Source: Candidatus Pantoea haifensis
Lineage (GTDB): Bacteria > Pseudomonadota > Gammaproteobacteria > Enterobacterales > Enterobacteriaceae
Assembly: GCA_018842655.1 (NCBI GenBank)
Contig: JAGTWN010000004.1
Span: forward strand, 3,534,001 to 3,598,000
Direction of reading: 5' to 3'
DNA length: 64,000 nt
Shown here: positions 9,476 through 17,823 of the stretch, in pieces
How positions within the stretch are numbered: the stretch's first letter is position 1
How the letters are laid out: each line of letters opens with the position of its first letter
Notes under the pieces: generated by a model
The model's database searches: none
The model's input: only the letters and a program-made list of their open reading frames with translations
What the model was told of the DNA's origin: nothing
Program-made: the position numbers and the translations under genes

Positions 9476-10165
9476 TTATTCAATGGGTTGGAGCCGGGCC
9501 TGCTGTAACATGTGTAACGTAATTTTCCTGACTTCCGCCTTGCTGACAGCGATATGCTCGGTCAGGATGCGCTGCGCCTCCTCGGTCTGTTGCTGAAAGA
9601 TTGCCTGTAAGATCTGAGCGTGCTCGCAGTAGGTCGCCTCGACCCGATCATCGCGGGTAAAGTCAAGATGGCGGATAATGCGGATCTTCTCGGTGAGTTC
9701 AGCGTGGATGCGCGCCATCTCACGGTTGCCCGCCGATGCCACCAGCGCCATATGAAACGCTTCATCGTGCTGTGAAACCGTTTTGCCTTCATCGAGCCGT
9801 TCAGCCTCGATCCAGAACTGTTGCTGCGGTGCCAGCAGGGTGACGCACTGAGCAACAGGAAGAGCGCATAAACGCTTAACTGCTTCGCATTCCAGCACGG
9901 TGCGCAGGTCATACAGCTCTTCGAAATATTCAAAGTCGAAATTTTTGACCTGCCAGCCGCTGCGGAACCACACTTCGACGTAACCTTCACGCTCCAGCCA
10001 GAAAAGCGCCTGACGTACTGGCGTGCGGCTGACTTCCATGCGTTCGGCAATTTCACTTTCGCTGAAGCGATCGCCGGGCATCAGGCGAAACCCGAAGATG
10101 TCATTTTTCAGCGCCTGGTAAACGCGCTCTGCCAGGGCTTCCGGGCGGCCTTTACGGGTTGACAT
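9476..10165 (-). CDS. GntR-family regulator (FCD/FadR subfamily) of the urea operon
   Basis: A 229-residue protein: winged helix-turn-helix at residues about 10-75 (FSESEIAERMEVSRTPVRQALFWLEREGYV) and an all-helical FCD ligand domain with the usual acid/histidine set (DEAFHMALVASAGN, CEHAQILQAI, LTEHI) able to bind a metal and a carboxylate or amide-type ligand. It lies inside the operon between the carboxylase (9-base gap) and urtA, which argues for local control. The GTATAC dyad at 15607-15617 before the first gene is a plausible operator for this subfamily. The ligand is unknown; a urea-pathway intermediate such as allophanate is an inference. Confidence 0.85.
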   Translation of the reverse strand: MSTRKGRPEALAERVYQALKNDIFGFRLMPGDRFSESEIAERMEVSRTPVRQALFWLEREGYVEVWFRSGWQVKNFDFEYFEELYDLRTVLECEAVKRLCALPVAQCVTLLAPQQQFWIEAERLDEGKTVSQHDEAFHMALVASAGNREMARIHAELTEKIRIIRHLDFTRDDRVEATYCEHAQILQAIFQQQTEEAQRILTEHIAVSKAEVRKITLHMLQQARLQPIE

Positions 10166-10174
10166 TAAGGCTCC

Positions 10175-13100
10175 TTATTCCAGCCACAGCAGGGTGTCGC
10201 CGGGACTCACCGGACGGCCCGCCTGGCAAGCGATACGCTTCACGCGCCCCGCCTGAGGCGCAATAATGGCCAGTTCCATCTTCATCGCTTCAACGATAAT
10301 GAGGGGTTGTCCCGCAGCGATCTCATCTCCTGGCTGCACCAGCACTTTCCAGATGTTGCCGTTCATATCGGCCTGCACCGCCAGCGCACTGCTCTCTTCT
10401 TCAGTCACCGTTAACGTTTCATCGCTGGCGAGTGGGACGCTCTGCTCCTCCTGCGCCCACAGCGCCACCTCCTGCTCAAAGGCAGCGGACTGACGCTGAC
10501 GGAACGCTGCAATGGATTCAGCGTGATCGGCGAGGAATTGCTGATGAGCGGCGAAATCAAACAGCGTCTCTTCAATACGAATAGCCGCGCGACCTTCACG
10601 GAAATCGTCGCGTAACCGGGTAAGCTCTTCTTCGCTAACCGGATAGAAACGCACCTGATCGAAGAAGCGCAGCAGCCAGGGTTCATCAGCAGTGAACTGG
10701 CTGTTTTTCAGGAATTTATTCCAGATGGGCAGCGTGCGGCCCACTAACTGATAGCCGCCAGGAGAATCCATGCCGTAGATACACATATACATGCCGCCAA
10801 TACCGACAGTGCCTTCGGCGGTAAAAGTGCGGGCCGGGCTGTATTTGGAGCTCAGCAGGCGATGGCGGGGATCGACGGGCACCGCACAGGGCGCACCAAG
10901 ATAGACGTCGCCCAGACCAAGAATGAGATAGCTGGCCTCAAAAAGGGTATCCCGTACGGCTTCACGGCTGGCTAACCCGTTAATGCGCTGGATAAAATCG
11001 ACGTTATTTGGCAGCCACGGCGCGCTGGCGCGCACGGTTTCCTGGTAACGTTCCACTGCACCCAGGGTGGCGCTGTCTTCGAATGCCATTGGCATCCAGA
11101 CGATGCGTGACGGTACTTTCAGCGTGCTGACGTCGCCGAGCGTTGCTTCCAGTTCCAGCAGTAACGTCATGAGCTGCGACTGACTGAGCTGGCGGCTGTC
11201 GTAACGCACCTGTAACGAGCGAACGCCGGGTGATAACTCTTCTATGCCCGATACGGCACGTTGCCGTAGCGCATTCATCAACAGATGCACACGCAAGCGC
11301 AGCGCCAGATCCAGCACGTTATCGCCATATTCAATCAGGACATATTTATCGCCTGCCTGGCGGTAAACCGCTTTCGGCGTACTTTCGCTGGCGTCGATGG
11401 CGGCCAGAATAGTGGCTGAGCCAAAGGCTGTTTCCGCCAGGGAAGGCACGGCAAAGTAGGGGGCGTGTTCCGGACGCAGCGTGTCAATGACATGCATCTG
11501 CGCCTTTTCCAGCGCCACGGCTTCATCCACACTGATAGGATGGAAGCGGATCTTATCGCCCGGTTTTACCTGGCCGACTTTCCACAGCTCCGCCCTGGCA
11601 ATGGTTACCGGACAGACAAAACCGCCGAGACTGGGGCCGTCGTGAGTGAGAATGACCGGGAAATCACCGGTAAAATTGACAGCGCCAATGGCGTATTCGC
11701 AGTCATGCACGTTAGACGGATGCAGCCCCGCTTCGCCGCCGTTAGCGCGAGTCCAGCTCGGTTTCGGTCCCACCAGGCGTACGCCAAGACGGTTGGAGTT
11801 GTAATGCACCTGCCAGTCGCTGGCAAAGAATTCATCAATGGCAGCCTGGGTAAAAAAATCGGGTGCGCCGTGTGGCCCGTAGAGCACGCCAATACGCCAT
11901 TCACTGGCGTAATGCGGGATCAGCGCATTATCCAGAGCCTGAGGCTCACTGACGGGAGCCGGAGTCGTGCAGGCGGCAAGATGTGGCTGCGAAATTGGCA
12001 GCATATCGGCGACGCGCAATGTGCGACCCGCATGACCGCCAAACTGACCGAGCGAGAACGTTGAACGACTCCCGAGATATTTCGGCACGTCAAAACCGTT
12101 ACGTACCGCCAGGTAACTGCGGCATCCGCTTTGCGCGCGACCAAGCGCCAGCGTCTGCCCTGCGTTAACCGTGACGGGCTGCCAGTAACTGACAGGCTCG
12201 CCATCCAGCGTCGCCGCACAGTCTGCACCCGTCAGCGCAATCGTTGCGCGACTGTGAAAGCGCAGCGTTGGGCCTTGCAAGGTAAACTCCAGTCCGGCGG
12301 CGGCGGCATCGTTCCCCACAATGCGGTTCGCCAGGCGGAACGCAAAATCGTCCATTGGGCCGGAAGGCGGCACACCAATATCCCAGTAGCCGAGGCGGCC
12401 AGGATAATCCTGAACAGAACTGAATGTGCCGGGTTGCAGCACTTCAACCACGGCGGCGGCAGGCGTAAAGCTGTCGAGATAACGTGTCCAGACCTTGCCA
12501 CTGCGGAACTCTTCTGTGGCGATAATCTGACGTAAATAGTCGAGGTTAGTCGGGATGCCGTGCAATTGCGTGGCGTTAAGCGCCGTCTGTAATTTTTGCA
12601 GGGCGGCTTCACGACTATCGGCATGCACTATTAGTTTGGCGACCATCGGATCGTAGAAGCTGGAGACTTCAGTGCCGGTAGTGATCCAGCTGTCGATGCG
12701 CACGCCGTCGGGAAAACTAACGTCTGTAAACACGCCGGGAGCGGGCTGGAAATTTTTTAGCGGATCTTCTGCATAAAGCCGTACTTCAATCGCGGCGCCC
12801 TGCGGCGAGCGTTGCAGGCGCGTCCAGTCGATGGTTTCACCTGCGGCAACCTTTAGCATGCACTCCACTAAATCGAGACCGGTAACGCACTCCGTGACCG
12901 GATGCTCTACCTGCAAGCGGGTATTCACTTCAAGAAAGTAAAAGGTGTCCTGTTCGGCATCGTAAATGTATTCCACCGTTCCGGCGCTGCGGTAATTCAC
13001 TAACTCGCCGAGGCGAACCGCTGAGGCCAGCAGCGCGTCGCGCGTCGCCTGTGGCAGATTCGGGGCCGGCGTTTCTTCCACCACTTTCTGATTGCGGCGT

Positions 13101-13792
13101 TGCAGTGAGCAATCCCGTTCGCCCAGCGCCACGACTGTACCTTTGCCATCGCCAAAAATCTGAACTTCAACATGGCGCGCGCGATCGATGCAGCGTTCTA
13201 AAAAGACGCCGGCATCACTGAAAAATTGCTCGCCTGAGCGACGCACGCTTTCCCAGGCGTTACGCAGCGCCCCGGCATCGACGCAGCGCGTCAGGCCAAT
13301 GCCGCCGCCGCCCGCGGTGCTTTTCAGCATCACCGGATAGCCAATCTGCTCTGCGGCGTTCAGGGCTTCATCGAGCGTGGCCAGCAGCGACGTACCGGGC
13401 GTCATCGGCACACCGGCGCTGGCTGCCAGTTCGCGTGCCCGGTGTTTCAGGCCAAACTCGCCAATCTGCTGCGCCGTTGGGCCGACAAAAACAATACCCG
13501 CTTTTTCACAGGCGTCGGCAAACGGCAGGCTTTCAGAGAGAAAACCGTAGCCCGGCCAGACTGCCTCTGCGCCACTCGCCTGGGCGGCTGACAGAATTTT
13601 ATCGATGCGCAGATAACTGTCACTGGCTTTATCACCGCCTAAGGCGATGGCGATATCGGCCTCTTTGACGTGCTGTGCATTGCGATCGGCATCGGAATAG
13701 ACCGCAACACTTTTTACGCCGAGACGTTTCAGGGTGCGAATGGCGCGGCAGGCAATTTCGCCACGGTTAGCGATCAACACGGTACTGAACAT
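10175..13792 (-). CDS. Urea (or guanidine) carboxylase, biotin-dependent
   Basis: A 1205-residue enzyme with the whole domain order of urea carboxylase. Residues 1-450 are a biotin carboxylase (IANRGEIACRAIRTLKRLG, ATP-grasp STAGGGGIGL, EVNTRLQVEHPVTE). About 450-770 is a KipA/AHS2-like part (GTFSSVQDYPGRLGYWDIGVPPSGPMDD). About 800-1010 is a KipI/AHS1-like part (LEATLGDVSTLKVPSRIVWMP, YSPARTFTAEGTVGIGGM). A biotinyl domain follows with EAMKMEL, biotinylated Lys near 1171. It carboxylates urea to allophanate at the expense of ATP and bicarbonate. Several bacterial relatives were later shown to prefer guanidine; here the Urt transporter next door and the absence of DUF1989 partners favour urea. 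The gene follows atzF by 3 bases. Confidence 0.92.
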   Translation of the reverse strand: MFSTVLIANRGEIACRAIRTLKRLGVKSVAVYSDADRNAQHVKEADIAIALGGDKASDSYLRIDKILSAAQASGAEAVWPGYGFLSESLPFADACEKAGIVFVGPTAQQIGEFGLKHRARELAASAGVPMTPGTSLLATLDEALNAAEQIGYPVMLKSTAGGGGIGLTRCVDAGALRNAWESVRRSGEQFFSDAGVFLERCIDRARHVEVQIFGDGKGTVVALGERDCSLQRRNQKVVEETPAPNLPQATRDALLASAVRLGELVNYRSAGTVEYIYDAEQDTFYFLEVNTRLQVEHPVTECVTGLDLVECMLKVAAGETIDWTRLQRSPQGAAIEVRLYAEDPLKNFQPAPGVFTDVSFPDGVRIDSWITTGTEVSSFYDPMVAKLIVHADSREAALQKLQTALNATQLHGIPTNLDYLRQIIATEEFRSGKVWTRYLDSFTPAAAVVEVLQPGTFSSVQDYPGRLGYWDIGVPPSGPMDDFAFRLANRIVGNDAAAAGLEFTLQGPTLRFHSRATIALTGADCAATLDGEPVSYWQPVTVNAGQTLALGRAQSGCRSYLAVRNGFDVPKYLGSRSTFSLGQFGGHAGRTLRVADMLPISQPHLAACTTPAPVSEPQALDNALIPHYASEWRIGVLYGPHGAPDFFTQAAIDEFFASDWQVHYNSNRLGVRLVGPKPSWTRANGGEAGLHPSNVHDCEYAIGAVNFTGDFPVILTHDGPSLGGFVCPVTIARAELWKVGQVKPGDKIRFHPISVDEAVALEKAQMHVIDTLRPEHAPYFAVPSLAETAFGSATILAAIDASESTPKAVYRQAGDKYVLIEYGDNVLDLALRLRVHLLMNALRQRAVSGIEELSPGVRSLQVRYDSRQLSQSQLMTLLLELEATLGDVSTLKVPSRIVWMPMAFEDSATLGAVERYQETVRASAPWLPNNVDFIQRINGLASREAVRDTLFEASYLILGLGDVYLGAPCAVPVDPRHRLLSSKYSPARTFTAEGTVGIGGMYMCIYGMDSPGGYQLVGRTLPIWNKFLKNSQFTADEPWLLRFFDQVRFYPVSEEELTRLRDDFREGRAAIRIEETLFDFAAHQQFLADHAESIAAFRQRQSAAFEQEVALWAQEEQSVPLASDETLTVTEEESSALAVQADMNGNIWKVLVQPGDEIAAGQPLIIVEAMKMELAIIAPQAGRVKRIACQAGRPVSPGDTLLWLE

Positions 13793-13795
13793 GGT

Positions 13796-15592
13796 TTAGT
13801 TACTCCCCTGCGAGGCGAGCCAGTTACGCCAGCCGCCAAAATCGGTGATCTCCAGCGCGTTGCTCAGCGCAGAGCCTTCGCAAATAAAGCCTTTCACTAC
13901 ACGTCCATCAGCCAGTGTCAGGCTGCCGATGCCCAGCGGCGGCGGGATCTCAGCAACAAATTCGCCAAAGCGTGCCAGCGGAATATCCCACAGCTCAACG
14001 GTAATGGCGGCACCCTGTTCGGCACGCATCAGCCCCGGCTTTTTGATCGGCCCATCAAGCAGGGCAAACAGACGATAGGTGCTGGCGGTCTGCGTTTCCT
14101 CTGCCCATATCGCCTGGCGTGTAGTGAGCTGATAGTTGAGCGGCATGCCAGTAAGGTGGGCGCCCACCACGGCGAGCCGGACATGATCGGCTGAGGGTGA
14201 AAGCGGGGTGTGCTGAGCGGGCGGTGCTTTGCCGGTGGCACCCAGCGGCAGCGCCATTTGCTGCTGCCAGCGCAGGCCAAAATCAGCCAGGGCGCGATCG
14301 TGCCAGGCGGGGGCGATCAGGGTGATTCCTGCGGGTAAACCATCACGACGAAACGGTGCCGGTAGTGCCAGCGCGGCGAGATCCGCCAGATTAGTGAAAT
14401 TGGTGTAGGTGCCGAAGTGCGAATTGTAATGCACCGGCTCCTGCTTCATCTCTTCCAGCGTGTGGATAGTGGGGGAGGTCGGCACGATCAGCGCGTCAAA
14501 CTGTGCGAGCGTTTGCTGAATCTGGCGCGTCAGCTCAGCGCGCAGATATTCCGCCTGATACGCCTCAACGGCGCTGTATTTCAGGCCGCTGGAAACAATG
14601 CCGTGCACGACAGGATCCATTTCTTGCGGGCGGTGGAGCATCTCGCCGACAGCAACGGTACGCTCAGCGACCCAGGGGCCATAATAGAGCTGTTCAGCCA
14701 GCGTCCGGAAGGGAGTGAAATCAATGGGATGCAACGTTGCACCGCTGGCCTGCAACGCTTCGAGTGCCTGATCCCACGTCGCTTCGGCGGCGGCATCATT
14801 GAAAAATTCGGGACTGGCCGGAATAGCAAAATCGGGCTGCGCTTTGATACTGGCCGGCGCGGTGTGAGGATGCACGCGCGAATAGGCATCGGCAGCATCG
14901 TAACCGCCCGCCACGCTGGCGACAGTAAAGGCATCCTCCACCGTGAGGGCAAACACGGAAATAGTGTCATTCAAACGGCAGGCGGGAACGACGCCACTGG
15001 CTGAAAACCATCCTTTAGTGGGTTTCAGGCCCACTATATTGTTGAAACCGGCGGGAACGCGGCCAGAACCGGCGGTATCTGTTCCCAGTGAAAAACCCAC
15101 TAATCCGCGTGCCAGCACTGAGGCGGATCCAGAACTGGAACCGCCGCTGACATACGCAGGATCAAAGGTATTACAGACCGCGCCAAACGGGGAGCGGGTG
15201 CCAACCAGGCCGGTTGCGTATTGATCAAGGTTGGTTTTACCTATCACCACTGCGCCAGCCGCTTTGAGCTGGGCCACAACAAATGCGTCGTTTTCGGCTG
15301 TGTAAGTGAAGGCCGGACAGGCGGCGCTGGTTGGCCAGCCTGCCACGTCGATGTTGTCTTTCACCGCAAACGGCACGCCAAATAGCGGTAGCGCAGCGGG
15401 GTTGCGCTGATAGCGGGTCAGCAGCGGCTCAATCTGTGCGTTGAGCTGTGCCGGTGTTGCCAGATAAATCCAGGCGTTGTCCTGGCGATTTAACGCCTCA
15501 AGATGCGAAGCCAGTAGGGTATAGATCTGCTGCGGTTCTTGCTGATAGCACTGCTGCCACTCACTCAGAGTCAGGCCAATTGTCGACGCCAT
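13796..15592 (-). CDS. atzF: Allophanate hydrolase (amidase-signature family)
   Basis: A 598-residue enzyme that hydrolyses allophanate to ammonia and CO2, completing ATP-dependent urea breakdown with the adjacent carboxylase. The amidase-signature triad is visible: Lys78 in FAVKDNID, the serines of SGGSSSGSA near 152-154, and nucleophile Ser176 in GTDTAGSGRVPAG. Residues about 465-598 form the extra C-terminal domain found in AtzF/DUR1 (RLAVVGAHLTGMPLNYQL, ending GGWRNWLASQGSN). It is the first gene of the operon. The ATG at 15592 has no good Shine-Dalgarno sequence, but the next residues (TIGLTLSEW) look like a genuine N-terminus. Confidence 0.93.
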   Translation of the reverse strand: MASTIGLTLSEWQQCYQQEPQQIYTLLASHLEALNRQDNAWIYLATPAQLNAQIEPLLTRYQRNPAALPLFGVPFAVKDNIDVAGWPTSAACPAFTYTAENDAFVVAQLKAAGAVVIGKTNLDQYATGLVGTRSPFGAVCNTFDPAYVSGGSSSGSASVLARGLVGFSLGTDTAGSGRVPAGFNNIVGLKPTKGWFSASGVVPACRLNDTISVFALTVEDAFTVASVAGGYDAADAYSRVHPHTAPASIKAQPDFAIPASPEFFNDAAAEATWDQALEALQASGATLHPIDFTPFRTLAEQLYYGPWVAERTVAVGEMLHRPQEMDPVVHGIVSSGLKYSAVEAYQAEYLRAELTRQIQQTLAQFDALIVPTSPTIHTLEEMKQEPVHYNSHFGTYTNFTNLADLAALALPAPFRRDGLPAGITLIAPAWHDRALADFGLRWQQQMALPLGATGKAPPAQHTPLSPSADHVRLAVVGAHLTGMPLNYQLTTRQAIWAEETQTASTYRLFALLDGPIKKPGLMRAEQGAAITVELWDIPLARFGEFVAEIPPPLGIGSLTLADGRVVKGFICEGSALSNALEITDFGGWRNWLASQGSN

Positions 15593-15606
15593 ACAATGAA
15601 TTCAAC

Positions 15607-15617
15607 TGGTATACAAG
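15607..15617 (-). promoter_or_regulatory. Candidate GntR-type operator (TTGTATACCA)
   Basis: Read on the minus strand the bases are CTTGTATACCA, centred on the palindrome GTATAC. FadR/FCD-type GntR regulators commonly use short dyads of the form TTGTATACAA, and the operon encodes one. The site lies about 15-25 bases before the atzF start, within the expected 5' leader, where a bound repressor would block early transcription. Confidence 0.45.
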
Positions 15618-15631
15618 ATGGAATTCAGTAA

Positions 15632-15647
15632 CGCAAAGGCTGTGCCA
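15632..15647 (-). promoter_or_regulatory. Sigma-54 (RpoN) promoter of the urea operon
   Basis: On the minus strand the sequence TGGCACAGCCTTTGCG has GG and GC exactly 10 bases apart and matches the sigma-54 consensus TGGCAC-R-N4-TTGC-W at all fixed positions except the last base. Transcription would begin near 15621 and leave a leader of about 28 bases before atzF. This is the classic form of nitrogen-controlled promoters. Confidence 0.75.
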
Positions 15648-15710
15648 CTTTTTTAATTTGCTGTTTTCACTGGATAAACAGTACAGAGATAAGTTTATCT
15701 GATGATAAAG

Positions 15711-15727
15711 CGCACAGTTCCAGCGCA
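15711..15727 (-). promoter_or_regulatory. NtrC-like enhancer site
   Basis: On the minus strand TGCGCT-GGAAC-TGTGCG has the spacing of the NtrC site (TGCACC-N5-GGTGCA) and keeps 4 of 6 bases in each half. Its centre is about 98 bases before the predicted sigma-54 start, a normal enhancer distance. The match is moderate, so the call rests mostly on position. Confidence 0.4.
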
Positions 15728-15859
15728 AAGCATGAGCAATGACGGTGCGCCCAGAGTCATGTTGCGTAAATTTTGTGAAGAACGTGGCAAGAGCGGAATC
15801 CCTGGTTAGCATGAAGAAAGTCTGGCACGCAGCCGGAGCCCGAAACAGAGGAGATAGAC

Positions 15860-17779
15860 GTGGAGAAGTGGCGCAACTGGATGATAGGGATCTGTCTGGT
15901 CAGTATGACCGGCAGCGCATGGGCTGACTCGCTGGACCAACAACGGCAACGTTATCAACAGATTAAACAAGCCTGGGATAACCATCAGATGGCGACTGTA
16001 GAGCAACTGCTGCCCACGCTACAGGATTATCCACTCTATCCGTATCTGCAATATCGTTTACTGGCACAAGATCTCGATCAAAAAGCCAGTCTGGTCGTAA
16101 AGAATTTTATTGATCAATATCCGACTTTGCCACCTGCGCGCTCGCTCAGTACCCGCTTTGTTAATGTGCTGGCACATCGGCAGGACTGGCAAAGCCTGCT
16201 CTACTTCAGTCCAACCGAACCGAAACCGGTACAGGCACGCTGTAACTGGTATTACGCCAAATGGGCGACCGGCCAGCAGCAGGCTGCGTTTGCCGGGGCC
16301 AAAGAGATTTGGCTGCGTGGCACCGCACTGCCGAACGATTGCGACAAGCTGTTTTCCGTCTGGCAGGCTTCAGGTCAGCTTTCGCCAATTACCATTCTTG
16401 AGCGTATTCGTCTGGCGATGAAAGCGGGTAATGACAGCCTGGTCAACTATCTGGCAAAAATGCTGCCATCCGATTATCAAACCATGGCAGATGCAGTGCT
16501 GGCCTTGCAGCGGGAGCCGTTGAGCGTAACGACGTTTGCCAACGCAGTGGGTCCAACTGATTTCACGCGGCAGGCAACAATCTATGCGTTTACCCGTGTT
16601 GCTCGCCAGGACATGGAAAATGCGCGCAGCATGATCCCGATTCTGGTGCGTGCACAAAAAATGGGGCCAGCGGACGAGCAGGCACTCAAAGAAATTGTGG
16701 TATGGCGCATGATGGGCAGCGATTTGACCTCAGAGCAGGCGCGCTGGCGTGATGCGGTCGTGATGAACAGTGAATCTACCTCGCTGGTGGAGCGACGGGT
16801 GCGGCTGGCGCTGAGCGAACACGATCGGCGTGGCCTGAATACCTGGATTGCGCGTCTGCCGGTGGAAGCCAAAGAGAAAGATGAGTGGCAATACTGGCAA
16901 GCGGATTTGCTGTTTTCACAAGGTCGTAAAGAGGAAGCTGAAGAGATTTTACGTCAGCTAATGCAGCAGCGTGGCTTTTATCCCATGGTCGCCGCTCAGC
17001 GTTTAGGCGAGCGTTACCCGCTTCAGGTCGATAAAGCGCCTGCGCCAGACAGTACCACCGCGCAGGGGGCCGAACTGGCTCGGGTAAGAGAATTAATGTA
17101 TTGGGGACTTGATAACCTGGCGCGCAGCGAATGGGCCAACCTTATCGCCAGCAGAACGCATGTGCAGCAGCAGATGCTGGCGCGCTATGCTAACGAGCAG
17201 GGCTGGTGGGATCTCAGCGTGCAAGCCACCATTACGGCAAAAATGTGGGATAGCCTGAAAGAGCGTTTCCCGCTGGCCTGGCAGAGTGTGTATCAGCAAT
17301 ACACCCGCGATAAAGGCATTCCCCAAAGCTATGCGATGGCGATCTCCCGCCAGGAAAGCGCCTGGAATCCAAAAGCGCGCTCACCGGTGGGAGCCAGCGG
17401 TTTGATGCAAATCATGCCGGGGACGGCAACGCATACCGTGAAAATGTATAACATCCCCGGCTACGTCAATACCAGCCAACTCTTTGATCCACAAACCAAT
17501 ATCATGATAGGAACCCAATATCTTGAATATGTGTATCAGCAGTTTGGTCAGAACCGTATTTTTGCTTCGGCGGCATATAATGCTGGCCCTGGCCGGGTAC
17601 GGAGCTGGCAAAAAACCAGCGCAGGTAATCTGGATGCAGTGGCGTTTATCGAGACCATTCCGTTTTCAGAGACACGTGGTTATGTGAAGAACGTGCTGGC
17701 CTACGACGCGTACTATCGTCACTTTATGGGGCAGCCGGATGACATCCTGTCAGAGGGTGAGTGGAATCGCCGTTACTGA
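15860..17779 (+). CDS. slt: Soluble lytic murein transglycosylase Slt70
   Basis: Periplasmic enzyme of 639 residues that cleaves the MurNAc-GlcNAc bond of peptidoglycan with formation of 1,6-anhydro-MurNAc. The start is GTG 15860, 6-7 bases after GAGGAG. Residues 1-22 form a signal peptide (MIGICLVSMTGSAWA-D). Residues about 30-450 are the helical superhelix (U and L domains). The C-terminal domain contains the catalytic Glu, by my count Glu499, in AISRQESAWNPKARSPVGASG, followed by GLMQIMPGTA and SAAYNAGPGRV as in lysozyme-like transglycosylases. Ends 11 bases before the trpR operator dyad. Confidence 0.96.
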   Translation: MEKWRNWMIGICLVSMTGSAWADSLDQQRQRYQQIKQAWDNHQMATVEQLLPTLQDYPLYPYLQYRLLAQDLDQKASLVVKNFIDQYPTLPPARSLSTRFVNVLAHRQDWQSLLYFSPTEPKPVQARCNWYYAKWATGQQQAAFAGAKEIWLRGTALPNDCDKLFSVWQASGQLSPITILERIRLAMKAGNDSLVNYLAKMLPSDYQTMADAVLALQREPLSVTTFANAVGPTDFTRQATIYAFTRVARQDMENARSMIPILVRAQKMGPADEQALKEIVVWRMMGSDLTSEQARWRDAVVMNSESTSLVERRVRLALSEHDRRGLNTWIARLPVEAKEKDEWQYWQADLLFSQGRKEEAEEILRQLMQQRGFYPMVAAQRLGERYPLQVDKAPAPDSTTAQGAELARVRELMYWGLDNLARSEWANLIASRTHVQQQMLARYANEQGWWDLSVQATITAKMWDSLKERFPLAWQSVYQQYTRDKGIPQSYAMAISRQESAWNPKARSPVGASGLMQIMPGTATHTVKMYNIPGYVNTSQLFDPQTNIMIGTQYLEYVYQQFGQNRIFASAAYNAGPGRVRSWQKTSAGNLDAVAFIETIPFSETRGYVKNVLAYDAYYRHFMGQPDDILSEGEWNRRY

Positions 17780-17789
17780 CTGTGTTAAG

Positions 17790-17817
17790 CTTCCGTACTC
17801 TTTAGCGAGTACGGAAG
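17790..17817 (+). promoter_or_regulatory. trp operator of trpR, overlapping the trpR ribosome-binding site
   Basis: GTACTCTTTAGCGAGTAC at 17795-17812 is the operator sequence I know from E. coli trpR. Here it is enlarged to a perfect 11-bp inverted repeat (CTTCCGTACTC / GAGTACGGAAG, loop TTTAGC). The only good Shine-Dalgarno sequence of trpR, GGAAG at 17813-17817, is the outer part of the right arm, 6 bases before the ATG. Confidence 0.85.
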
Positions 17818-17823
17818 CCTTTC

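Larger units (their letters stand above)
15593..15859. other. Divergent control region between the urea operon and slt
   Basis: This 267-base gap has no gene. On the minus side it contains the urea-operon signals listed separately. It also holds a further dyad, AGATAA-GT-TTATCT, at 15687-15700, whose role is unknown. On the plus side the GAGGAG at 15848-15853 serves slt. I see no guanidine riboswitch-like structure. Confidence 0.6.

Noticed and set aside
15608-15636. Sigma-70 promoter TTGCGT-17-TATACC before atzF
   Set aside because: The hexamers are plausible, but the start site would be within about 8 bases of the ATG. The sigma-54 element overlapping it explains the leader better. It could still act as a weak second promoter.
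15593-15859. Guanidine riboswitch before the carboxylase operon
   Set aside because: No sequence resembling the conserved guanidine-I core was seen, and the sigma-54 start leaves a leader of only about 28 bases.
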